Shown here piece by piece: positions 1 through 9,400 of a DNA stretch of 23,109 nt. The notes below the pieces were generated by a model that saw only the letters and a list, made by a program, of their open reading frames with translations, did no database searches and was not told where the DNA came from. Every line of letters starts with the position of its first letter. Position 1 is the stretch's first letter. The translations under genes and the position numbers were made by a program. The stretch comes from Methanobrevibacter sp. (GTDB lineage: Archaea; Methanobacteriota; Methanobacteria; Methanobacteriales; Methanobacteriaceae), in assembly GCF_015062985.1 (NCBI RefSeq), contig NZ_SUTI01000013.1, positions 17,416 to 40,524 on the forward strand, in the 5' to 3' direction.

Positions 1-281
1 TAGATGAACTTAAAGATCAAGTATCTGAAGATGAAAAAACTAAAGTCGAAGGACTTGTAGCTGAATTAAGAGAACTTATAGCTGGCGATGACGTTGATGC
101 CATTAAAGCAAAGTCTGATGAATTATCCAACGTAATTCAAGAAATTGGTGCAAAAATCTACCAACAAGCACAGGCAGAAGCACAAGCTCAACAACAAGCA
201 GGAGCTGACCCTAATGCAGGTGCTGGCGACAACAGCGATGATGACACAATAGATGCAGACTATGAAGTAAAAGACGATTAG
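1..281 (+). CDS. dnaK: DnaK (Hsp70 chaperone), C-terminal part
   Basis: The gene enters from the left edge; the reading frame starts at base 3 and ends with TAG at 279-281, leaving 92 residues. The visible part is the helical lid of Hsp70 (a charged stretch with DELKDQVSEDEKTKVEGLV and later IQEIGAKIYQQAQ), followed by a low-complexity Gln/Ala/Asp tail that ends in the DADYEVKDD-type tail common in DnaK. DnaK is the ATP-dependent cytosolic chaperone that works with DnaJ and GrpE. The dnaJ gene follows 129 bp downstream on the same strand, which supports the call. The ATPase and substrate-binding domains lie outside the window. Confidence 0.93.
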   Translation, partial: DELKDQVSEDEKTKVEGLVAELRELIAGDDVDAIKAKSDELSNVIQEIGAKIYQQAQAEAQAQQQAGADPNAGAGDNSDDDTIDADYEVKDD

Positions 282-410
282 ATTAAATAATACAGTTTTA
301 TTGGATTGTTAGGTTAAGACAAAATCAGAATCAGAATCAAAAAAATAGTTAAACTAACAATTAAAATAAAACTATTATTTATTCTATTTATTATTTTTTA
401 AGGTGAACAA

Positions 411-1556
411 ATGGCAGACAAGCGAGATTATTATGAAGTTTTAGGCGTTGACAAAAACGCCGATGAGAAAACAATTAAAAAAGCTTATCGTAAATTAGCC
501 AGACAATACCATCCGGACGTTTGTGATGAACCAGATGCAGAAGATAAGTTTAAAGAAGTAAGTGAAGCTTACGCTGTCTTGTCTGACGATGAAAAACGTC
601 AAAGGTATGACCAATTCGGTCATGCAGGAATGGATGGATTTACAGCTGAAGATTTCTATCAAAACGTGAACTTCGACGACATTTTCCAGGGATTCGATAT
701 AGGAAACATATTCGATATGTTCTTCGGAGGAGGAGGTGCCCGCTCCAGAGGAAGGAATGCAGGCCCTCAAAGAGGTTCAGACATATATACTGAAGTTCCA
801 ATAACTCTTGAAGAGGCATTCCAAGGCTGTGAAAAGGAAATCAAAATCACAAGAAGCGAATTGTGTCCAACATGCCACGGTTCCAAATCAAAGCCTGGAT
901 CCGACCCTGAAACCTGTACAACCTGTGGAGGAACAGGCCAAATCAAGGAAGTCAGCAACACTTTCCTAGGCCAGATGGTTAACGTAAGGGCGTGCAGAGA
1001 CTGTGGCGGAACAGGTAAGATAATTACAGATCCATGTGAAGACTGCCACGGTAAGGGAAGCAAAAGAAAAACAAAAACAATCAAAATCGAAATTCCTGAA
1101 GGAGTCGACGAAGGCAATCACTTAAGGGTTTCAGGTGAAGGAAACTGCGGCGAAAAAGCAGGTCTCGAAGGGGACTTGATTGTAACTATCCACATCAAAA
1201 GGGACAAGAAATTCACCCGTGAAGGCGACCACCTGTACATGGAACAGCAAGTGAGTTTCCCGCAAGCGGCATTGGGTGATGTTTTAAGCATTCCTACCAT
1301 TGAGGGGAAAGAGGTTGAATTCAAGATTGCTCCTGGAACACAAAGCGGTACTGTATTCAAACTAAGAGGCCAAGGAATGAACTCCGTCAGGCACAAAGGT
1401 AGAGGAAACATGTACGTTACCGTTACTGTTGTAGTTCCTAAAAAATTAAATTCAAAACAAAAAGACTTGCTCAAGCAGTTCGCCGAAATCAGCGGAGATG
1501 AAATCAAGCAGGTCAAAAAAGGACTCTTCGACAGGGTCAAGGATGCAATGGAGTAG
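411..1556 (+). CDS. dnaJ: DnaJ (Hsp40) co-chaperone
   Basis: A full-length type I DnaJ of 381 residues. The N-terminal J domain (about 1-70) carries the HPD tripeptide at residues 34-36, which stimulates the DnaK ATPase. A Gly/Phe-rich stretch follows (about 75-115). The zinc-finger region (about 151-215) holds four CxxC motifs: CPTC, CTTC, CRDC and CEDC. The C-terminal substrate-binding domain includes the DxxG-type segment GEGDLI-like 'LEGDLIVTIHI' and ends in a dimerisation region. The ATG at 411 is preceded by AAGGTGAAC, a good ribosome binding site. It lies directly downstream of dnaK and probably shares its heat-shock function, although the 129-bp spacer leaves room for a separate promoter. 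Type I DnaJ in methanogens is generally thought to be of bacterial origin. Confidence 0.96.
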   Translation: MADKRDYYEVLGVDKNADEKTIKKAYRKLARQYHPDVCDEPDAEDKFKEVSEAYAVLSDDEKRQRYDQFGHAGMDGFTAEDFYQNVNFDDIFQGFDIGNIFDMFFGGGGARSRGRNAGPQRGSDIYTEVPITLEEAFQGCEKEIKITRSELCPTCHGSKSKPGSDPETCTTCGGTGQIKEVSNTFLGQMVNVRACRDCGGTGKIITDPCEDCHGKGSKRKTKTIKIEIPEGVDEGNHLRVSGEGNCGEKAGLEGDLIVTIHIKRDKKFTREGDHLYMEQQVSFPQAALGDVLSIPTIEGKEVEFKIAPGTQSGTVFKLRGQGMNSVRHKGRGNMYVTVTVVVPKKLNSKQKDLLKQFAEISGDEIKQVKKGLFDRVKDAME

Positions 1557-1595
1557 ATTAGTCAACACTAATTTACTTTTTTTACTATTTTTTAT
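1557..1595 (+). terminator. dnaJ terminator: hairpin plus T-runs
   Basis: A perfect 6-bp stem (ATTAGT, loop CAAC, ACTAAT) begins at the base after the dnaJ stop codon. It is followed by T-rich DNA with runs of seven and six T. The position and T-runs fit transcription termination. Confidence 0.75.
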
Positions 1596-1753
1596 TACCG
1601 ATTTTCAAGGCAAAAATAAGTGCCACAAATATTGAAGCAACGATACATTAAATGTTATTTTGTAATGAAATCATATACAATAAATTATAGGTTATCGAAT
1701 ATAATTAAGTGACATTTTAAAAACAGTAATTATAAATTGAGTAATCTATATGA

Positions 1754-1795
1754 AAAAATAAAAAAAGTAATAGAGATTAAAAATCCCTATTTTTT
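1754..1795 (-). terminator. Terminator of adhesin-like protein 1
   Basis: On the minus strand a 9-bp stem (AATAGGGAT, loop TTTTA, ATCTCTATT, with one G-U pair) includes the TAG stop codon of the gene at 1787. It is followed by T-runs of seven and six. Confidence 0.78.
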
Positions 1796-4700
1796 AACAG
1801 TAATTTTAACTGATTTTGCAACTTTATTGTAAAGGTTGTTTCCAGCAAAGTTAACTTTAGCAGTGTATTTGCCTTTTTTCTTTAAGTTTTTAACTTTAAA
1901 GGTAGCTTTACCTTTAGCGTTGGTGGTTGCTTTGTAGGTTTTACCTTTAACTTTTAAGGTTACTTTAGCTTTTTTGATTGCTTTACCTTTACTGTCTTTT
2001 AAGGTTACAGTGTATTTTTTGGTTTTGACTTTAGCTTTGAAAGTTTTCTTTTTAGCAGTCAATTTGGCTGCTTCTTTGCTGATTTTGATAGTTGCAGTCT
2101 TGGTGGATTCTGCATAATATGCATCTCCAGCAAACTTAACTGTTAACTTTTGAGTTCCAGCTTTAGAAGCAGTGATTTTGTAATTAACTACACCTTTATC
2201 ATCAGTGGTATATTCTTTACCGTTGATAGTTACTTTTTGATTTGCTAAAACCTTACCTGAGTTGTCTTTTAAGACAATTTGGTAATTTACACCAGATTTA
2301 GTGGCGGTTACTAAAAGTGATTTGTCTGGAGCGGTAATTGCTGATGGTGCTTTGGTAATGGCGACATAATTATAAACAGATTTATAAAGGTAGTTATTAT
2401 CGCCCTCAAATTTAATCAAAGCAAGATATTCTTCAGGAACCACATTAATATTGAATGTGGCTTTACCGTTCATATCAGTAACGTTAGCGAATGTTTGACC
2501 TGCAAGAGATACAGTAACTGTTTTATTAGACACTGGACGACCGTATTCATCTAAAAGTTTAACTGTAAAGAGATCATCAGTGCCGTAAACTTTGGTAAAC
2601 TCAACAGCAGCAACAACAACTTTGAGCTTATCGGTAGGAACACCTGTGTTTCCAGATTCAGTTATATTACCTGTTCCATAAATAGTCATATCACCTTCAC
2701 CTTCATTACTGGTCATTTTGTTATCGGCAATAGTACCATTATTGTCACCTAATTTAGCCGCATAATCTCCGGTTGTTTCAATCTCATTGTTTGTAATAGT
2801 GAAATTACCTTTTTTGATTACAACACCAGTATCAGCGATTCCCATTTGATCCCAAATAGATTTATCGCCTACTTTTGAAGCATTGGAAGTAATATTGTTG
2901 TTATCAATGGTTATTTCATCAATATAAGCACCAATACCTATAGTATGATTACCACTTACTTTAATATCATTTTCAATTATTTCTGCTTCGGTTCCACCTA
3001 CTTCAATACCTACAACATAATAAGCTTCACCGGTTATGTTATTCTTTTGAATAGTAATGGTGACCGGCATGTAATTCATTCCAGAGTAAATCGGGTAAGC
3101 AGAGTTAGCAGCAGTAGTGTCTATATTATTTGAAACGATTATTCCTTCAGCAGTGCCTTCAACATCAATGCCACATGCATATTCGTCAGATGTTACAACA
3201 ATATTGTTGTCTGAAATAACAAAATACTCGTCATTAATAATGATAGCATAGGTATAACCTGCACCATTAACAAGTATATCGTTAGAAACAACTTTTGCAT
3301 TAGCGGAATTCAAAATATCAATACCATAAATAGTATCCCAGCTAGTGCCTCCATTAGTGCTTATAGTAATATTATTGTTGTTTAATATCGCATCATCACA
3401 ACCCACTATAACAATACCTTCACTGAAAGATTCACGGGTAGCGCCCCAGTTAACAGCAAAGGTAGGAATAGCAATGTCAAAATCATTATCTCTAATTACA
3501 AGATCACTATTTTTAACGAAAACAGCATATGATCTGGTATTATTGGATGAGTCATAAATTGGGTAACCCCAATCATCATAGCCAATGATTACGAATTGGT
3601 TATCAACCATACCATTGAATGTTACATTGTTATCAACAATAGTTAAGTTAACTTCTTCAGCAACAATAGCATAATTATTAACTTTACCACTATTAGCATT
3701 AACAACAATATCATTATCTATAATTTTCACAATATCATTTGTTGAATCAGCATTGATTCCTATGGCATTAGAAGCGATTTTATTATCAGTTATGATTGCA
3801 TTACCACTAATTACTTTAATACCACAGTTATCAGTTTTCATACTATCCCAAACAGGATTATCTCCAACATTTGAAGCAAAAGCATTAATAATATTGTCCT
3901 TTATTTCAACCTTGGAAACTTTAGTTCCAATACCAATAGTATGATTACCATCTACATAAATAACATTTTCATAAATATGAGCTTCTGAAGCAGCAATCTC
4001 TAAACCAACAACATAGTAAGCTTCACCTTTAATTTCATTGTTATTTATGGAAACCACTACGTCCTGACCTGCTACCATACCAGTGTAAATCGGATAAGCG
4101 GAATTGGTTGCAGTAGCAGTGACAATATTGTTCTCAATCTCACCTTTAGCTGCACCTTCAACATCAATGCCACATGCATATTCGTCAGAGGTTACAGTAA
4201 TGTTATTAGTATATATTTTGAAAAGTTCATCATTGATAATGATACCATAGGAATAACCTGCACCATTAAGAACTATATCGTTAACTACAACGGTTGGATT
4301 AGCGGAATTCAAAATATCAATACCGTAAATAGTATCCCAACTATTACCGCCATTAGCACTTATTGTAATATTATTGTTGCTTAATACCGCATCATCACAA
4401 CCTGCTAAAACAATACCTTCACTGAAAGATTCACGGGCAGCACCCCAGTTTACAGCAAAGGTAGGAATGGCAATATCAAAATTATTATCCGCAATCTTAA
4501 CATCACTATTTTTAATGAAAACACCATAGGCGTGAGTGTTATTGCTGGTATCATAAATAGGATAACCCCAATCATCATAGCCAATGGTTACGAATTGGTA
4601 ATCAACCATACCTGCGTATGTTACATTGTTATTAATAATAGTTAAATCATCAATCTCACTAGCAACAATAGCAAAATTATCAATTTTACCAGTGTTAGCA

Positions 4701-6262
4701 ATCACATTAATATCATTTTTTCTGATAACAACAGTGCCTTCTTCAACTGCTTCAATACCTACATTAGTAGAGGAGATATTATTATTTTCAATAGTTACAT
4801 CACCTAAAACAGCAATAGCAATACTTTCTTTACCTAAAATAGTGTCACCGGTAGGGTCATCACCAATATTTGTACCAAAACACTCAATTGTATTTTTAGA
4901 AATAGTAGATTCACCATTTTTAGCACTGTCACAAATTCCGACTGTGTAATTACCTTTTACTGAAATATTATTGTTAGTAATTTCAGAATCCCATTGTGAT
5001 AACTCTATACCACAGGCAAAGTAGGATTCAACATCAATAGTGTTATCAACATAATTAACACCATCAATAATACCCATAGTTAAAACACCACTAATAATAC
5101 CATAAGTTGCGCCAGGTGCTTTAAGTGAAATTGTGTTATTTTTTACAATACCCTCTTCAGAAGGTCCTTCGACTTCAATAGCGTTTGCATAATAATTATC
5201 AGAGGAAATTGTTAATTGATTGTCTGAAACTTCAAAATCGTTTCCTGCAATCAAAATACCATAAATATAATTGTAACCTGTTGCTTTAATTACATTGTTT
5301 TTAATTAAAACTTCTTCAGAAACAATAGGATCCTCTGAAATGAGATTCATTGGATTTCCCCTAACAGAAATACCTACTATTGAATCTAATTTACCATAAT
5401 GATTATTATATTTAATATTCATTTCATTGTCGATGATATTTACATCGTAACAATAAAATAAATCAATACCTGCAGAGAATATTTTAGTATTTTCAAGTGA
5501 ATACATGTCAGGATGTTTTATAGCAACTGAAGGAAGTGTAATATCAAAATTGTTTTTTTGAATTATAATCTCGTCTGAAGATATTTCTTCTTCCTCATCC
5601 CCTTCAATACGAATAGCATTATTTATGTAAGTTCCGTTTGTGCATCCAACATAAGTTATATTGTTGTTAATAATTTTCAAAGTATCGACAGAAAATGCAT
5701 AAATTGCATAACTATCAGAATCTTCAACAGCAGTGAAATTTATTTTACAGTCAGAAATTATTACATTAGAAACTTCAGACATAGTGATTAATGCATAATC
5801 TGAACCTGTTAAATCAAAACCATTTATTTCAACATCATCTGAAGAAATTACAAAGGATACTCCGTTAAATATTGCATTTTTTCCAGTGAACTTAATTTCT
5901 CGATCAATGGTAATGTAATTTACATCAATTCCGGAAAAGTCCCCTTCAAAAATTAATTCATCATCTGTTACGGTATCCAACAAATTACCTGAATCATCAA
6001 AGTAATTGTGGAACGTATTATTTGTTACAACATTTTCCGCTTTCAAAACATCATCAAAGCCGTCATCAGCTTCAACAACACCTTCATCCTCAACACTAAG
6101 CGGTGCATTATCTTCTTGAACGCTTAGAACATCTTGATCAATGGTTACTTCATCATCCACTTCTGATAATGTTACATTTTCATCAGCCGCAAAAGTTGCA
6201 CTAACTGATAAAACCATTAAAAAAAGTAGAAGCAATGAAATAATCAGGGCTTTTTGTTTAAT
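1787..6262 (-). CDS. Giant secreted adhesin-like protein 1 (beta-helix plus Ig-like domains)
   Basis: About 1491 residues, predicted to be exported and displayed on the cell surface; no enzymatic motif is visible. The start is placed at an ATT codon (6260-6262). It sits 5 nt after GAGGTG and opens a normal signal peptide (basic start IKQKAL, hydrophobic core, cleavage near ATFA/ADE). The first conventional in-frame start, TTG at 6233-6235, would cut away the basic N-region and has no ribosome binding site. An N-cap module (NYFDDSGNLL...FEGDFSG) is followed by a long right-handed beta-helix rich in NNNI/NNVT turns. This consists of three copies of a unit of about 333 residues; the last two are very similar. 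Three Ig-like (Big_1-like) domains follow from about residue 1230, the last very rich in lysine. Such proteins are abundant in Methanobrevibacter and are thought to bind host, microbial or feed surfaces. The specific ligand is unknown. Confidence 0.88.
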   Translation of the reverse strand: MKQKALIISLLLLFLMVLSVSATFAADENVTLSEVDDEVTIDQDVLSVQEDNAPLSVEDEGVVEADDGFDDVLKAENVVTNNTFHNYFDDSGNLLDTVTDDELIFEGDFSGIDVNYITIDREIKFTGKNAIFNGVSFVISSDDVEINGFDLTGSDYALITMSEVSNVIISDCKINFTAVEDSDSYAIYAFSVDTLKIINNNITYVGCTNGTYINNAIRIEGDEEEEISSDEIIIQKNNFDITLPSVAIKHPDMYSLENTKIFSAGIDLFYCYDVNIIDNEMNIKYNNHYGKLDSIVGISVRGNPMNLISEDPIVSEEVLIKNNVIKATGYNYIYGILIAGNDFEVSDNQLTISSDNYYANAIEVEGPSEEGIVKNNTISLKAPGATYGIISGVLTMGIIDGVNYVDNTIDVESYFACGIELSQWDSEITNNNISVKGNYTVGICDSAKNGESTISKNTIECFGTNIGDDPTGDTILGKESIAIAVLGDVTIENNNISSTNVGIEAVEEGTVVIRKNDINVIANTGKIDNFAIVASEIDDLTIINNNVTYAGMVDYQFVTIGYDDWGYPIYDTSNNTHAYGVFIKNSDVKIADNNFDIAIPTFAVNWGAARESFSEGIVLAGCDDAVLSNNNITISANGGNSWDTIYGIDILNSANPTVVVNDIVLNGAGYSYGIIINDELFKIYTNNITVTSDEYACGIDVEGAAKGEIENNIVTATATNSAYPIYTGMVAGQDVVVSINNNEIKGEAYYVVGLEIAASEAHIYENVIYVDGNHTIGIGTKVSKVEIKDNIINAFASNVGDNPVWDSMKTDNCGIKVISGNAIITDNKIASNAIGINADSTNDIVKIIDNDIVVNANSGKVNNYAIVAEEVNLTIVDNNVTFNGMVDNQFVIIGYDDWGYPIYDSSNNTRSYAVFVKNSDLVIRDNDFDIAIPTFAVNWGATRESFSEGIVIVGCDDAILNNNNITISTNGGTSWDTIYGIDILNSANAKVVSNDILVNGAGYTYAIIINDEYFVISDNNIVVTSDEYACGIDVEGTAEGIIVSNNIDTTAANSAYPIYSGMNYMPVTITIQKNNITGEAYYVVGIEVGGTEAEIIENDIKVSGNHTIGIGAYIDEITIDNNNITSNASKVGDKSIWDQMGIADTGVVIKKGNFTITNNEIETTGDYAAKLGDNNGTIADNKMTSNEGEGDMTIYGTGNITESGNTGVPTDKLKVVVAAVEFTKVYGTDDLFTVKLLDEYGRPVSNKTVTVSLAGQTFANVTDMNGKATFNINVVPEEYLALIKFEGDNNYLYKSVYNYVAITKAPSAITAPDKSLLVTATKSGVNYQIVLKDNSGKVLANQKVTINGKEYTTDDKGVVNYKITASKAGTQKLTVKFAGDAYYAESTKTATIKISKEAAKLTAKKKTFKAKVKTKKYTVTLKDSKGKAIKKAKVTLKVKGKTYKATTNAKGKATFKVKNLKKKGKYTAKVNFAGNNLYNKVAKSVKITVKK
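2800..5750 (-). repeat. Three tandem beta-helix units (about 1 kb each) within adhesin-like protein 1
   Basis: DNA at about 3170-3640 matches DNA at about 4169-4639 with a constant offset of 999 bp (for example the shared CACTGAAAGATTCACGGG at 3421 and 4420). The two are colinear and differ by point changes. Protein landmarks repeat in order: DDWGYPIYD, DIAIPTFAVNWGA, ESFSEGIV, TIYGIDILNSAN, SDEYACGIDVEG and NHTIGIG. A third, diverged copy lies toward the N-terminus (about 4800-5700), with NYTVGIC and SDNYYANAIEVEG at the matching places. Outer limits are approximate. Confidence 0.85.
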
Positions 6263-6294
6263 ATTTACACCTCTTTATTATTATTAAATTAAAG

Positions 6295-6339
6295 TATAGT
6301 CTAATAAATTTGATGAATAAAAATTATAGATTGACTATA
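6295..6339. promoter_or_regulatory. Inverted repeat TATAGTC / GACTATA upstream of adhesin-like protein 1
   Basis: TATAGTC at 6295-6301 and its exact reverse complement GACTATA at 6333-6339 lie between the predicted TATA box and the ribosome binding site. It could be an operator or a 5'-UTR hairpin. The DNA is very AT-rich, so chance is possible. Confidence 0.35.
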
Positions 6340-6353
6340 TTAAAAAATAGTAA

Positions 6354-6368
6354 TTAAATATATTTAAA
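6354..6368 (-). promoter_or_regulatory. Probable TATA box for adhesin-like protein 1
   Basis: On the minus strand TTTAAATATATTTAA lies about 100 nt before the ATT start. A transcript starting about 25 nt downstream would have a leader of roughly 70 nt. Low specificity because the region is AT-rich. Confidence 0.45.
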
Positions 6369-6387
6369 TGTTATTAAAGGTTATTTG

Positions 6388-6419
6388 AAAAAAAAGTAAA
6401 ATAAAGGTTAATAACCTTT
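6388..6419 (-). terminator. Terminator of adhesin-like protein 2
   Basis: The near-perfect palindrome AAAGGTTA-T-TAACCTTT on the minus strand overlaps the last two bases of the TAA stop codon at 6418-6420. It is followed on that strand by a run of eight T (the A-run at 6388-6395). Confidence 0.75.
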
Positions 6420-9400
6420 ACTTTTTGATTTTGATTGTATTTTTAATTGTGCATCCGCCAAAACTTGAACTGATAGAATATTTACCTACTTTCAAATTCT
6501 TAATGGATGCAGTAGCTACGCCTTTTTTATTTGTTCTGGCAGTGTATTTTTTACCTTTGATTTTAAAAGTAACCTTTTTCTTTTTCACTGCTTTACCATT
6601 CTTATCAACCACTTTTACTGAAAATTTAATCTTTTTAGCTTTTTTCGCTACGATATTTTTTGCAGTCAGGGTAGGCTTGAAAGTTAGCTTGTTTGAAACT
6701 TTATCGCCTTTAAACTCTGAAGTGATTGTGTAGGTTCCGGCTTTAAGTTTGAGTACTTTGGTGGCATAACCGTTTTTATCTGTCTGGACTTTGTAAGTTT
6801 GACCGTTTACTTTAATGGTTACGACATTTCCAGCACCATAACTTCCGTCAGATCCTTTTACACGCACTTTATAGGTTATTGTGTTTCCATAATAGACAGT
6901 ATAACTTTTGCTTTCAACAATTGAAGGCAAAACAGTTATTTTTGCAGTATTTTTAGAATCATAATACTGTGCATCACCTGCAAATGAAACAGAAACTGAA
7001 TAGCTGCCTTTGGAAATAACCGGCATGATTATTTCTCCTTTGGAATTGGTTGAAATATCATAAGTTTTTGAACCGATTTTCACTGAAACCAACTTATTAG
7101 GTAACAAATTACCTTTTGCATCTTTCAAAATGGCTAAAACACCACCAGGATAAACATTTGTATTGATTGTGAGTTTTGTGCTTAGTAATTTATAAGCAGT
7201 TAAATTAGCATTTGCAGAAGTTGATTTGAAATAATCCGGATTAATAATTTTTGCAATGATTAATGGAGAAGCATCATATATTTCAGGTATTTCTCCCATG
7301 AGAGAAGCTATACCATTGACATCACTGACAGCCTTACCAACATAACTTTCATAACCCTCATCGTTGACGTAAAATTCGACAGTTATTCCCTCAACGCCAA
7401 TGCCTAAAATGTTTTTAATTACAGCTATGAATTCAGCGTTCCTATGCATTGCACCAGTTGTATTGTATAAAACTACATCCAAGTCTCCATCTTCAACACT
7501 TAAAAGAGCGGAGAATTCGGTTAACCTGAAGTATTTTTTATTTACTAATGCTGAAATGGTATATGAAGCTGGAGTGTAGTCAACAAAACTATATTCGGAT
7601 TTTGCTTCACCATTTGTTATAATGGCCTCACTAATGACATTACCGTCTAAATCCATAAATTTGACTGTTGCACCTTCCAAAGCATTATCTTCAGTTGTGA
7701 AAACAAATGTTCCATTTTCCAAGTAATTGATATTGATATCTTGAAGAATACCATTAACCAAATACTTATAATTGTTCCTTACAACATTATTTGACGCATC
7801 ATTTACTCCATCATCACCTATTCCCAATTCTGAAACCAGATAATTGTCTTCGATGACATTATTAATTGCATCTTCATCTAAGAGTATTGCATAACCTTTA
7901 TTAGAAGTGATTTCATTGTTTGTAATATTATTATTAGTTGAATTAGAATCAAGATAAATTCCAGCATTTCCTTCAGAGATTACATCATGATTGTTAAATG
8001 AAATCGCTTCACCAGTTCCATTAGCGATTATTTCATTTTCAACAATTTCATTATTAACAGAATTGGCAAGTGCAAATCCATAAGCTAGTTTTGCATTGAT
8101 TTCAAAATTATTTTCGCTAATTTTATTATTATTTGAATTGAAAGCTTCAATTCCATATACAACATCGGAATTTATTACGAATGTATTTTTATTGATAATG
8201 GAATTTTGTGGCTTTTCCAAATTAATACCATAAGCTACACAATCAGATTGCATATTAACAATATTTGAAGTAATTATTGTATCGGTAGATTCCTGCCCAA
8301 TCACAAATCCTTCAACGAAATATGTTCCTTCCAATAGGATTTGATTGTTAATAAAGCGAGTATTTGTTGCACCTTGACCTTCAGGAGCATTATGTCCCTC
8401 AGTATATCCTAAAACTCCCATTCCATAGATATAATTATCATTACCGTATACATAGATATTATTTGATGAGAAAGTGTTATCATGACTATTATAATACAAG
8501 TCAATACCTACAAGGGAGTTAGTGGATTGATTGGTGCCAACTGTCCTATTTAATTTAGAAGTGACATTAACCCTATTTCCAGAAACGTTGTTTCCGGAAG
8601 CATAAATCATTAAAATTCCGTAAGTTCTGAAAATTCCTGTGACATAATGATTTCCGTCAAAGCAACTACCGTCAAGGCAACTTCCATCTAAACAATTACC
8701 ATCCAGACAATTACCGTCTAAACAATTACCATCCAAACAGTTACCATCCAGACAATTACCGTCTAAACAATTACCATCCAAGCAATTACCATCCAAACAG
8801 TTTCCGTCTAAACAATTACCATCCAAGCAATTGCCGTCAATGCAGTTACCGTCAATACAAGTTTCACCACCGGAAAGGGCATAAATGTTACCTGTACCTT
8901 CAGTTTTAATGGTGTTGTTGATAAAATTACAGTCCTCAACTGTGTGGGCGAGGAGTGTGTAAGTTAAATAACTGCCGCTGGAGAATAGCCTGTTGTTCAA
9001 TACATCAACATTGCTTGATTCCACCACATAAATTGCATAGGCTGAATTTAGGTCGAAAACTTCAATATCACAATTTTTAATTGTTGCTCCGAATACCCTA
9101 TAGGCAACTACTCCCCAACAATTTGATCCTCCGGCATCATTGTTTCTAATCACTAAATTCTCGAGCCATGCACCGTCAGAAGATACTTGGAAAGTAGTGT
9201 TGTAGAAGATTGCATTTTGACCATTGATTTTGACACCTCTATTGACAAGGATTCTTAGATTGTGGAATTCTCCTTCAAAATTTAATATATCCCCATCTTT
9301 AATATCTGATTTGAATGCTCCATTGTCTTCCAAGAAAGTAGTATTTAAATTGGAAGGAGTTACTGTGTAGGTTGTTCCATTAAAATTGTAAACCGGAACT

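Noticed and set aside
313..345. Short AATCAG direct repeats before dnaJ as a heat-shock operator
   Set aside because: The repeats are only two or three units of 6 bp in AT-rich spacer DNA and match no heat-shock operator known to me.
495..1540. Three minus-strand frames opposite dnaJ
   Set aside because: dnaJ is certain on the plus strand. The antisense frames show no start signals or family features.
8654..8863. CRISPR array
   Set aside because: The 15-bp units are contiguous with no spacers, and they encode an in-frame pentapeptide inside a long gene.
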